From assembly GCF_014195505.1 (NCBI RefSeq), contig NZ_JACIBV010000001.1, positions 3,410,001-3,474,000 on the forward strand: DNA of 64,000 bases. The letters run 5' to 3'. A program made the position numbers and the translations under genes. The notes under the pieces are model-generated. The model was given only the letters and a program-made list of their open reading frames with translations. It had not been told where the DNA came from and searched no databases. Below are positions 24,120 to 31,547 of the stretch, in pieces; position 1 is the first letter of the stretch, and each line of letters starts with the position of its first letter. The DNA is from Nonomuraea dietziae (lineage in GTDB: Bacteria > Actinomycetota > Actinomycetes > Streptosporangiales > Streptosporangiaceae).

Positions 24120-24149
24120 TTGATCAAGATCACGATTCTTTGCTAGGGT
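24120..24149 (+). promoter_or_regulatory. candidate promoter of the conservon
   Basis: TTGATC (24120-24125) and TAGGGT (24144-24149) are 18 bases apart, 75 bases before cvnA. Spacing and minus-10 box equal those of the facing terpene synthase promoter. Confidence 0.45.
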
Positions 24150-24224
24150 GCCCGGGTCGTCGGCGCCGTTATGCCGCTGTCTCCCGGCACTCAGCCCCTC
24201 ACATGACTTCGCAGAGTAGGTACT

Positions 24225-26570
24225 ATGCGCCTCCGCAATACACGTCTGCGGACCAAGGTCACGGCTTTGCTCCTCTCACTGGCGGCTCTGTGGTCCTTCG
24301 CGGCCTGGGTCACCCTGCGCGAGGGCGTCAACCTCCTCTGGGTCGCCCAGCTCGACAGCAGCGTGGTCGGGCCGAGCGAGCCGCTGCTGGTCGAACTTCA
24401 GCGCGAACGCCGGGCATCGATGATCCAACTGGGTGAGCGTTCCCCTCGCTCCCGCAAGGAGCTACAAGATCAGCGGCAGCGCGCCGATCGGACCAAGGCC
24501 GAGTTCGAGACCTCAGCACGCGCAGGAATCGTCGAGTGGGCGGTCGACGACCTGGGAGAGAAGCGGCTCGCCGACATGTTCGCCAAGCTCGACGACCTCG
24601 CGAGCATCCGGCAGGCCGTCGACGCGGGACGCGTGACCCGCATCGAGGCGAGCGCGGCGTACGCCGACGTCATCGACTCCGTCTATCGGATGTACGGCGC
24701 GATGGCGACCCTCGACGACAAGACCCTCGCCGGGGACATCCGTACCCTCATGGCCCTCAGCAAGGCGCGAGAGATTCTCGCCAGAGAGGACGCTCTGCTG
24801 GCCGGGGCGCTGGCCCAAGGACGGCTGAACGCCGAGGAGCACGAGCAGTTCACCCGGACGGTGGGCGCCTGGCACATCGTCGCCGAGCAGGCCGCATCGG
24901 AGCTGCCCGATGCCGATCGAGCGGCCTACGACAAGCTGATCAAGGGCAGGTCGTTCACCCGGCTGCACGACCTCGAGACTCTTCTCGCGCGGCAGGGAAG
25001 TGTCGTCGAGACCATTCCTTTCAGCGCCGAGCAGTGGAAGGCCGCGACCGAGCAGGCCCTGACCGACTTCAACGGCCTGGTGCTCGGCGCGGGCGACCGT
25101 GTCGTGGAGCGCGCGACGCCCGTCGCCGTGGGCGTCGTCGTGCGGCTGGCCCTGGCCGGCGGTCTCGGCCTCATCGCCGTCGTCGCGTCGATCGTCCTGT
25201 CCATCACCACCGCTCGGGCCCTCTTCGCCCAGCTGCAGAAGCTGCGCGACGCGGCGCACGAGCTCTCTGACGAACGGCTGCCTCGGGTGGTCGAGCGCAT
25301 CGGCAACGGCGAGCGGGTCGACGTCGCCGTCGAGGCGCCGCCGCTGCAGTTCGGCACCGGGGAGATCGGGCAGGTCGGTCAGGCGTTCAACACCGTGCAG
25401 GAGACCGCCATCCGGATCGCCGCCGAGCAGGCGGCACTGCGGCAGAGCATCCGCGACATCCTCATCAGCATGGCCCGCAGAACCCAGGGCCTCGTGCAAA
25501 GGCAGCTCAACGTGCTGGACGTGATGGAGCGGCGCGAGACCGACCCAGTGGAGCTGGAGGATCTCTTCCGCCTGGACCACCTGGCCGTCCGCACGCGGCG
25601 CAACGCGGAGAACCTCATCGTGCTCTCCGGCTCCTCTCCCGCGCGTACCTGGCGCCGCTCGGTGCCCATGGTCGACGTGGTCCGCGGCGCGCTGGCCGAG
25701 GTCGAGGACTACACCCGCGTCTCGCTCATGCCCATGGGCGATGTCGTCCTGGTCGGTCGCGCCGTCGGAGACGTCGTCCACCTGCTGGCCGAGCTGATCG
25801 AGAACGCGGTCTCCTTCTCCCCGCCCTACACCAACGTCCAGGTCAGCGGGCAGCTCGTGGCCAACGGCTACGTGGTGGAGATCGAGGATCGCGGTCTTGG
25901 CATGAAGCCGGAAGACCTGGCCGCCGCCAACGAGCGCATCGCCAACCCGCCGGAGTTCCGCATCACCGGCGCCACGGCGAGGCTGGGCCTCTACGTCGTC
26001 AGTCGCCTGGCCGCACGTCACCAGATCCAGGTCGTGCTGAAGGCCTCCCCTTACGGCGGAACCACCGTCGTCGTGATGCTGCCCCAGGAGCTCGTCGAAA
26101 CCGGCCCCGTCCAGCCGCTCGAGGACGAGCCCCTCACGAGCCTGCCGATCAGGCAGACGACTGCCACCGCCACGCGTGCCACGGCCACGCGCGCGCCGGC
26201 CACGCGTCAGCCTGCCCGTCCGGCCTCACCCCAGACCGGCCTCACAGCGCTGCCGCAGCGTACGGCACCGCCCGCCGCCGACAGCGAACCGGCCGAGGAG
26301 GCCGAGTCCGCCGCGCCGACGCCCACCGGGTTCACCCCGTCGGGACTGCCGTTCAGGGTGCCGCAGGCCAACCTCGTGCCCGCCCTGCGCGAGGAGGCCG
26401 CGCCCACACCGCCCAGCCTCATCGGGCCACCACCGGATGAGCAGGACGACGACCTGCGCTCGCCGGAGGAGATCCGCGCGATGATGCAGTCCCTGCAGTC
26501 CGGTAACCGTCGCGGCAGGTCCGCGGCGGAGAAGCTCATACAGGACCACCAGTCTGGAGACGACGCGTGA
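24225..26570 (+). CDS. cvnA: conservon sensor histidine kinase-like protein CvnA
   Basis: A 781-residue membrane protein. TM1 lies near residues 12-30 and TM2 near 303-325, enclosing an extracellular helical NIT-type sensor domain. A HAMP linker follows, then a dimerisation region with SMARRTQGLVQRQLNVLD, where the usual phospho-acceptor His is not evident, and an ATPase domain (ELIENAVSFSPPYTNVQV, EIEDRGLGMKPEDL, RLGLYVVSRLAARH). A Pro/Ala/Thr-rich tail of about 150 residues ends the protein. CvnA proteins resemble kinases but are thought to act on the partner GTPase module rather than a response regulator. The stop overlaps the next start. Confidence 0.9.
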   Translation: MRLRNTRLRTKVTALLLSLAALWSFAAWVTLREGVNLLWVAQLDSSVVGPSEPLLVELQRERRASMIQLGERSPRSRKELQDQRQRADRTKAEFETSARAGIVEWAVDDLGEKRLADMFAKLDDLASIRQAVDAGRVTRIEASAAYADVIDSVYRMYGAMATLDDKTLAGDIRTLMALSKAREILAREDALLAGALAQGRLNAEEHEQFTRTVGAWHIVAEQAASELPDADRAAYDKLIKGRSFTRLHDLETLLARQGSVVETIPFSAEQWKAATEQALTDFNGLVLGAGDRVVERATPVAVGVVVRLALAGGLGLIAVVASIVLSITTARALFAQLQKLRDAAHELSDERLPRVVERIGNGERVDVAVEAPPLQFGTGEIGQVGQAFNTVQETAIRIAAEQAALRQSIRDILISMARRTQGLVQRQLNVLDVMERRETDPVELEDLFRLDHLAVRTRRNAENLIVLSGSSPARTWRRSVPMVDVVRGALAEVEDYTRVSLMPMGDVVLVGRAVGDVVHLLAELIENAVSFSPPYTNVQVSGQLVANGYVVEIEDRGLGMKPEDLAAANERIANPPEFRITGATARLGLYVVSRLAARHQIQVVLKASPYGGTTVVVMLPQELVETGPVQPLEDEPLTSLPIRQTTATATRATATRAPATRQPARPASPQTGLTALPQRTAPPAADSEPAEEAESAAPTPTGFTPSGLPFRVPQANLVPALREEAAPTPPSLIGPPPDEQDDDLRSPEEIRAMMQSLQSGNRRGRSAAEKLIQDHQSGDDA

Positions 26571-26986
26571 CATCCAGTGCGAGCCCAGATCTGAACTGGC
26601 TGCTCGACGATCTGGTCAATCGGGTCAACGCCACCGACCACGCCATCGTGTTCTCCTCCGACGGCCTGCTGATGGCATCCTCAGCAGACCTGCAGCGCAC
26701 CGACGGAGAGCATCTGTCGGCCGTGGCGGCCGGACTGCAGAGCCTGGCCAGAGGCGTCGCCGATCACGTCAGCGGCGGCAAGGTACGGCAGACGGTGGTG
26801 GAGTGGAAGTCCGGGTTCCTCATCGTCAGCGTGGCAGGACAAGGGGCCTGCCTGGCCGTCCTGTGCGGCCACGAGGCCGACATCGGCCTGGTGGTCTTCG
26901 AGATGGCCACGCTCGTCACGCGTGTCGGCCACTACCTCACTTCAGACGCCCGCACTGCAGAGATGCACGCCCGGAGCCAACAGTGA
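26567..26986 (+). CDS. cvnB: roadblock/LC7 domain protein CvnB
   Basis: A 139-residue roadblock/LC7 protein (LNWLLDDLVNRVNATDHAIV, SSDGLLMASSADL, GFLIVSVAGQGACLAVL). In conservons and in MglAB systems such proteins bind the small GTPase and act as activators or scaffolds. It starts at a GTG overlapping the cvnA stop by 4 bases and ends overlapping cvnC by 4 bases. Full family length, no membrane segment. Confidence 0.93.
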   Translation: MTSSASPDLNWLLDDLVNRVNATDHAIVFSSDGLLMASSADLQRTDGEHLSAVAAGLQSLARGVADHVSGGKVRQTVVEWKSGFLIVSVAGQGACLAVLCGHEADIGLVVFEMATLVTRVGHYLTSDARTAEMHARSQQ

Positions 26987-27351
26987 ACGAACTCCCAGGT
27001 GACGGATGGGTCGAACCGGAGATCATCCGGCCCTACGTGGTGACACGCGGGCGGGCGCGACCCGCCAACGGCAAGTTCGACCTGATCTCCATGGCGCTCA
27101 CCGTGGATTCACCGCCCGAGACCGAGACAGGACTCGACCCCGAACACCTGTCGATCCTGCGGCTGTGCAGGGCGCCCAGATCCGTCGCCGAACTCGCCGC
27201 CGATCTGAATCTCCCCGTCGGCATCATCCGCGTGCTGCTGGCAGACCTCTACGACCGCAATCTCATCTCCGCACGAGAACCGCAATTCGAGGCGGACATG
27301 GCCGACATGAACATGTACAAGGCGGTGCTCGATGGCCTTCGATCGCTCTAA
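26983..27351 (+). CDS. cvnC: DUF742 protein CvnC
   Basis: A 122-residue DUF742 protein starting at a GTG within the cvnB stop (GTGA). It has the typical IIRPYVVTRGRARP opening, then a winged-helix-like part: EHLSILRLCRAPRSVAELAA and LPVGIIRVLLADL. DUF742 proteins are always found with CvnB and CvnD; a DNA-binding or scaffold function has been proposed, but none is settled. It overlaps cvnD by 20 bases. Confidence 0.92.
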   Translation: MNELPGDGWVEPEIIRPYVVTRGRARPANGKFDLISMALTVDSPPETETGLDPEHLSILRLCRAPRSVAELAADLNLPVGIIRVLLADLYDRNLISAREPQFEADMADMNMYKAVLDGLRSL

Positions 27352-27922
27352 CCACCTACGACTGCCCACTGCTGTCAAAATCGTCGTCGCGGGCGGCTTC
27401 GGCGCGGGCAAGACCACCATGGTCGGCGCCGTGTCCGAGATCAGGCCGCTGCGAACCGAGGAGATCCTCACCGACCGCGGCGTCGGCGTCGACGACCTCT
27501 CAGGAGTGGCCGCCAAGGGCACGACCACCGTCGCGATGGATTTCGGACGCATCACCCTCGGCCAGGACTACGTGCTCTACCTGTTCGGCACACCGGGCCA
27601 GGAGCGGTTCTGGTTCGTCTGGGACGAACTGGCCAAGGGCTCCCTCGGTGCCGTCGTCCTCGCCGACACCCGGCGCCTGGCCGACTGCTTCCACTCGATC
27701 GACTACTTCGAACGGCGCGGAACACCGTTCGTGGTCGCGGTCAACGCCTTCGAAGGCGCGCCCACCTACGACCTCGACGAGGTACGGCTGGCGCTCCAGC
27801 TCAAGCCCTCGATCCCGATCGTCATGTGCGACGCGCGGAAGCGGAACTCCACCAGGGACGTGCTCGTCACACTGGTGCAGCACTCCGCCGAGTCGCGCAT
27901 GATGCCGCTGCCGGCCCCGTAG
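27332..27922 (+). CDS. cvnD: conservon small GTP-binding protein CvnD
   Basis: A 196-residue Ras-like/MglA-related GTPase. The P-loop is GGFGAGKTT (residues 21-29), switch II is FGTPGQERFWFVWDEL with DxxG replaced by TPGQ, and VVAVNAFEG stands in for NKxD, a known conservon variant. It completes the A-B-C-D operon and should be switched by CvnA and CvnB. In Streptomyces some conservons affect sporulation and antibiotic timing. Here the operon shares an intergenic region with a terpene synthase, suggesting control over that pathway (inference). Confidence 0.92.
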   Translation: MAFDRSNHLRLPTAVKIVVAGGFGAGKTTMVGAVSEIRPLRTEEILTDRGVGVDDLSGVAAKGTTTVAMDFGRITLGQDYVLYLFGTPGQERFWFVWDELAKGSLGAVVLADTRRLADCFHSIDYFERRGTPFVVAVNAFEGAPTYDLDEVRLALQLKPSIPIVMCDARKRNSTRDVLVTLVQHSAESRMMPLPAP

Positions 27923-27933
27923 GGAGGCGGCGC

Positions 27934-28392
27934 TCACACGGACAACGGGATCGTCAGGCCGGTCTTCACCGTGTCGAACACGACCAGCGTCTCGTAGCGC
28001 TGGACGTTGTCGTCGCTCTTGAACAGCCGGTTCCCGAGCATCCCGCACTCGCGGATGCTCGGAGCCGCCAGGATGACGACGTAGTCCCACGGGCCCGCGA
28101 CGTTGTAGCACTGCTGCACCTGCGGCGTCTCCCGCATCCTTTCGGCGAAGGCGCGGTGGTGCTCGAACGTCTCGTGAACCAGCGTCACCAGGACGGTGGC
28201 CAGGACCACGGGGCCGAGACGCCGAGGATCCAGGACGGCGATCTCCTTGAGCAGCACGCCGTCGGCGCGGTAACGGGCGATACGACGCTGCACGGCGCTC
28301 GGCGAGAGGCCGACCAGCTCGCCGAGCTCGAACAAGGTACGGCCTGCGTCGTCCTGCAGAAGACCGAGCAGGCGGTGGTCGATCTCGTCCAT
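27934..28392 (-). CDS. Lrp/AsnC-family regulator
   Basis: A 152-residue regulator with an N-terminal helix-turn-helix (DEIDHRLLGLLQDDAGRTLF, LVGLSPSAVQRRIARYRADG) and a C-terminal RAM effector domain (VLATVLVTLVHE, VQQCYNVAGPWDYVVIL). Such proteins form octamers and sense amino acids. It is divergent from a PLP-dependent threonine-dehydratase-like gene, which it most likely controls. A GC-rich inverted repeat sits just upstream of its start codon. Convergent with cvnD, 11 bases apart. Confidence 0.93.
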   Translation of the reverse strand: MDEIDHRLLGLLQDDAGRTLFELGELVGLSPSAVQRRIARYRADGVLLKEIAVLDPRRLGPVVLATVLVTLVHETFEHHRAFAERMRETPQVQQCYNVAGPWDYVVILAAPSIRECGMLGNRLFKSDDNVQRYETLVVFDTVKTGLTIPLSV

Positions 28393-28401
28393 GCGAAATT
28401 A

Positions 28402-28418
28402 TTGCGCCTGGGCGCGAA
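28402..28418. promoter_or_regulatory. candidate Lrp operator
   Basis: TTGCGCCTGGGCGCGAA contains the inverted repeat GCGCC-TG-GGCGC flanked by TT and AA, in the 96-base divergent gap between the Lrp gene and its neighbour. Lrp sites are often degenerate 15-mers of this shape. Confidence 0.4.
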
Positions 28419-28488
28419 AAATCTCAATCGCCTCGATCACGTGTTCGCCTAGCGTCTGACGGGAAACCCCTCGCGAAAGGCGACCACC

Positions 28489-29427
28489 ATGGATCTCGAC
28501 CTGGCCAACATCGAGAAGGCCGCGCGGGTGATCGACCCGCAGTTCCTCGACACCCCGCAGTACGTCGACGAGCTACTGGACCGCACCGTCACGGTGAAAC
28601 TCGAGACCGCCAACCCCATACGCAGCTTCAAGGGCAGAGGCGCCGACTTCGCGCTGAGCGCCCTTGACCCCGGCACCCGGGTGGTCTGCGCGTCCTCGGG
28701 GAACTTCGGGCAGGCCGTCGCCTACGCGGGGCGGGCTCGAGGCATGCGGGTCCAGGTGTTCGTCCCTCGGACGATCAATCCGGGCAAGCAGGCCAGGATG
28801 GAGGCCTTCGGCGCCCGCGTCAGCCCGGCCGGCCCGGACGGCTCGGCCGCCCGCGCCGCCGCGGCCGCGTACGCCGCCGAGCATCCCGACGTCGTCTTCC
28901 TCAGAGACGGCTTCCAGCCGGCGATCGCGGAGGGGGCGGGCACCATCGGCGTGGAACTGGCCGCGGGCCAGGCGTTCGACGCCGTCGTGCTCCCCGTCGG
29001 AGACGGCGCCCTCATCAGCGGTGTGGCGCGCTGGATCAAGGCGCACTCCCCCACCACCCGCGTCGTGGGGGTCAACGCCGCGGGAGCGCCCTCGATGCTG
29101 CGCAGCCTGGAGGCAGGGCACGCGGTCGCCATCGAGCGGGCCGACACCTTCGCCGAAGGGATCTCGGTGTGCCTCCCCATCGAGGAGTCCGTGCGGCGGG
29201 CGCGCGAACTCGTCGACGAGATGGTGCTGGTGACCGACGAGGCCATCGCCGCCGCCATGGAGCGAGCGGCACGGACGCTGGGAGTGCTCCTCGAGCCCGC
29301 AGGGGCGGCGGGTCTGGCCGCGATCGCCACGGGACAGGTCGCAGGCGAGCGGCTGGCCACCGTGCTGACCGGCGCGAACCCCCGGCCCGAGCAGCTCGGA
29401 GAGCTCCTCACCCGGCTCGCGCGCTGA
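28489..29427 (+). CDS. PLP-dependent threonine dehydratase-like enzyme
   Basis: A 312-residue fold-type II PLP enzyme. Lys48 in NPIRSFKGRGA is the Schiff-base lysine, and SSGNFGQAVAYAGR is the Asn loop gripping the cofactor ring. The phosphate-binding glycines usually form a SGG(G)xxxG loop; here VGDGALISGV replaces it. The length is that of catabolic threonine/serine dehydratases or racemases without an ACT domain. Divergent pairing with an Lrp regulator supports amino-acid catabolism. AAGG lies about 9 bases before the ATG. Exact substrate not determined. Confidence 0.87.
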   Translation: MDLDLANIEKAARVIDPQFLDTPQYVDELLDRTVTVKLETANPIRSFKGRGADFALSALDPGTRVVCASSGNFGQAVAYAGRARGMRVQVFVPRTINPGKQARMEAFGARVSPAGPDGSAARAAAAAYAAEHPDVVFLRDGFQPAIAEGAGTIGVELAAGQAFDAVVLPVGDGALISGVARWIKAHSPTTRVVGVNAAGAPSMLRSLEAGHAVAIERADTFAEGISVCLPIEESVRRARELVDEMVLVTDEAIAAAMERAARTLGVLLEPAGAAGLAAIATGQVAGERLATVLTGANPRPEQLGELLTRLAR

Positions 29428-29448
29428 GCGGGATGAGGCCTGCCGGCG

Positions 29449-30585
29449 TCAGATCCTGCTGCTGAGGGTGCTCAGCAGCAGCCCGAACCCGCGCGTGGCA
29501 AGTCCCGCTGGTGCGAAGCCGTTCATGCGTAAGAGGTACTCGCTCTGCATCAGCGCCCTCGGACCGGACACCGCGAGGCTGTGCGAGGCGACCGTGGAGG
29601 CCAGGGCCGCCCGCCGCCTCCGTCTGGAGGAGTACGCGCCGACGACCGCGGCCGGATCGGGCGTGGTGTCCAGGCAGTCCAGCAGGGCCGCCACGTCCTC
29701 GAGCGCCTGGTTGGTGCCCTGCGCCATGACGGGCGGCATCCCGTGCGCCGCGTCACCGAGCAGCACGCACCGCCCGTCGCCCCAGCGGCGCGGCACCTTG
29801 TGCCTGGTGTGCGGGTACATCTCGGCGTCGCCGTCCGCCAGCGACGCCAGAACCTGCTCGACCTGCGGGCCCCACCCCGCGAACCGCCGGCGCAGCATCT
29901 CCAGCGGCTTGACCTCCTGCGGCGCCCCCGGCGACCACGGCACGTCGAAGAACCACTGCATGAGCCCGTCACCCGCGCCCATGTACCCGAAGTCGCCCTG
30001 CCGGCCGACCATCAGCGTCGTGACCGCCCCGGGATCGAACGGGGCCGGTGTCAGTCCCTGCCAGATCGCCGTGCCGGTCAGGGCCGCCGGTCCGTCACCC
30101 AGGACGAGGGCGCGCACCCGCGAGCGCACGCCGTCGGCTCCCACCAGGAAGTCGCCGCTGTACTCCTGACCCGTCGGCGTGCGCAGCCGTACGCCGTCAC
30201 GGTCGGCCCGCAGTTCGGCGACCTCCGCGCCGAACTGCACGGTCCCCTCCGGCAGCCCGCTCTCCAGGAGGGTGATCAGCGATCCGCGCGGGATCACCCG
30301 CGCCGCCGACCCGAACCGCGCCGCCAGCGCTTCCAGGTCGAACTCCAGCACCTTGCGGCCGCTCCGCGTCCGCAGACGCAACGTCGTCAGCCGCTGCCCG
30401 GTGCCGTCCAGGTCGACGGCCAGGTCCGCGAGGATGGCGGTGCCGTTGTACCAGAGGGTGACGCCCCCGCCTCCGAGGCGCAGCCCCTGCGCCTGCTCCA
30501 GCACCACCACCTCGTGCCCCGCGGCGATCAGGCCCCGCGCCGCGGCCAGCCCGCTGATCCCCGCCCCCACCACAAGCACGCGCAC
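29449..30585 (-). CDS. FAD-dependent monooxygenase (PHBH-fold)
   Basis: A 378-residue group A flavoprotein monooxygenase. The FAD motif VRVLVVGAGISGLAAARGL is at the N-terminus, DFLVGADGVRSRVR is the DG motif, and VLLGDAAHGMPPVMAQGTNQ is the GD motif. There is no membrane anchor. It begins at a GTG (30585); longer readings put unrelated residues before the Rossmann strand. Such enzymes hydroxylate aromatics, tetracyclines or other ring systems using NAD(P)H. A 10-bp palindrome lies about 30 bases upstream. Substrate unknown. Confidence 0.9.
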   Translation of the reverse strand: MRVLVVGAGISGLAAARGLIAAGHEVVVLEQAQGLRLGGGGVTLWYNGTAILADLAVDLDGTGQRLTTLRLRTRSGRKVLEFDLEALAARFGSAARVIPRGSLITLLESGLPEGTVQFGAEVAELRADRDGVRLRTPTGQEYSGDFLVGADGVRSRVRALVLGDGPAALTGTAIWQGLTPAPFDPGAVTTLMVGRQGDFGYMGAGDGLMQWFFDVPWSPGAPQEVKPLEMLRRRFAGWGPQVEQVLASLADGDAEMYPHTRHKVPRRWGDGRCVLLGDAAHGMPPVMAQGTNQALEDVAALLDCLDTTPDPAAVVGAYSSRRRRRAALASTVASHSLAVSGPRALMQSEYLLRMNGFAPAGLATRGFGLLLSTLSSRI

Positions 30586-30613
30586 CGGCGAACCCCTATC
30601 AACTCTACAAGCA

Positions 30614-30623
30614 GTAGTACTAC
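30614..30623. promoter_or_regulatory. short palindrome before the FAD monooxygenase gene
   Basis: GTAGTACTAC is a perfect 10-bp palindrome in an AT-rich patch 29 bases upstream of the GTG, where a repressor site would be expected. The 215-base gap (30,586-30,800) has no intact gene. Confidence 0.35.
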
Positions 30624-30800
30624 ACGTTATAGAGCAATGGGGCGTCGCCCACAAGACTCGCGACGGCGAGCGAGGCCGGCGAGCTCGGTCCGATCGGGTG
30701 ACCACCCGCGCTCGCCGGTGAGCGCGGCGTGGACGGCGATGTCACAGAGGGGCCGCGTAAACGTCGACGGCCCGCTCCAGACCTCTCCGCGCGACCTCGC

Positions 30801-31271
30801 CTACGTGGCGTGGTGCTGGACCAGCCGGGTCAGCAGCCCGACCAGCTGCTCCCGTTCCGCCGGCGACAGCGGGGCGAGCACGTCGTCCTGGAGGGCCGAC
30901 ACGAGATGGTCGAGCCGGCTCAACTGCTCCCGCCCTTCCGCGGTCAGGGTGATGATGTTGCGCCGGCGGTCGGACAGGTCATTCTCCCGTCGCACCAGCC
31001 CACGTCCGGCCAGTTCGTTGATGACCGAGACCAGGTCACTGCGGTAGATGCCGGTGCGGCGGCTCAGCGTGGCCTGGCTGGCCTGACCGGAGTCGTCCAA
31101 AGCGGCCAGGACGGCGTAGTGCCACTTGTGCGCGTCGGCGGCGGCCAGCCCCGCGCTCACCGACCGGTCGGCCTGCGCCGCCGCGATCGACAGCAGCCTG
31201 CTCGGGATCTGCCTCAGCCGTGCCGGAGTGGCCGGATCGTCGCCGAGGTGCCGCATGTCGCCGGTACTCAT
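30801..31271 (-). CDS. MarR-family regulator
   Basis: A 156-residue winged-helix regulator. The core is at residues 45-110: HKWHYAVLAALDDSGQASQA, LSRRTGIYRSDLVSVINELA, then the wing LVRRENDLSDRRRNIITLT with the conserved D-x-R-R. The start at 31271 is chosen because the operator-like palindrome begins 23 bases upstream; the longer frame reads non-family sequence. The same palindrome occurs twice before the dehalogenase gene at 17,533, so this protein is the likely repressor of both itself and that gene. MarR ligands are usually phenolic or hydrophobic compounds. Confidence 0.9.
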   Translation of the reverse strand: MSTGDMRHLGDDPATPARLRQIPSRLLSIAAAQADRSVSAGLAAADAHKWHYAVLAALDDSGQASQATLSRRTGIYRSDLVSVINELAGRGLVRRENDLSDRRRNIITLTAEGREQLSRLDHLVSALQDDVLAPLSPAEREQLVGLLTRLVQHHAT

Positions 31272-31293
31272 GCCGTCGATCGTAGCGACTTGC

Positions 31294-31308
31294 GTTAGTC
31301 GCCCTAAC
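31294..31308 (-). promoter_or_regulatory. MarR operator (autoregulatory)
   Basis: GTTAGTCGCCCTAAC with left flank ACTTGC. It shares a 14-base run (ACTTGCGTTAGTCG) with the site before the haloalkane dehalogenase gene and matches 13 of 15 core bases there. Confidence 0.6.
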
Positions 31309-31500
31309 GGTACAGGCGCCGCGCCGGCGTCCGGGGCCATGACGATCCGCGGGGCGCCATCAACGGCGCTTGACCCTCCGTTGACGTCTTCCAGGAGAGC
31401 GCCCAAGGCACCGTCGCGCGGAGGGACGCGCTGCGGAGGCGTCAGCCATGCGCCACGTCGCCGCCGAAGCGTGCCCATCCACCGGGCTCGTCACCAAAGT

Positions 31501-31544
31501 TCCAGGTCAGTCGGGGTAACGTCCTATATGTAGGACCCTGGAAT
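31501..31544 (+). promoter_or_regulatory. nested inverted repeats before the PP2C phosphatase gene
   Basis: An inner repeat GTCCTA-TATG-TAGGAC (31522-31537) lies inside an outer repeat TTCCAGG (31501-31507) and CCTGGAA (31538-31544). The structure ends 4 bases before the GTG start, so it overlaps the promoter or the ribosome landing site and is a likely operator or RNA switch. Confidence 0.4.
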
Positions 31545-31547
31545 GAG

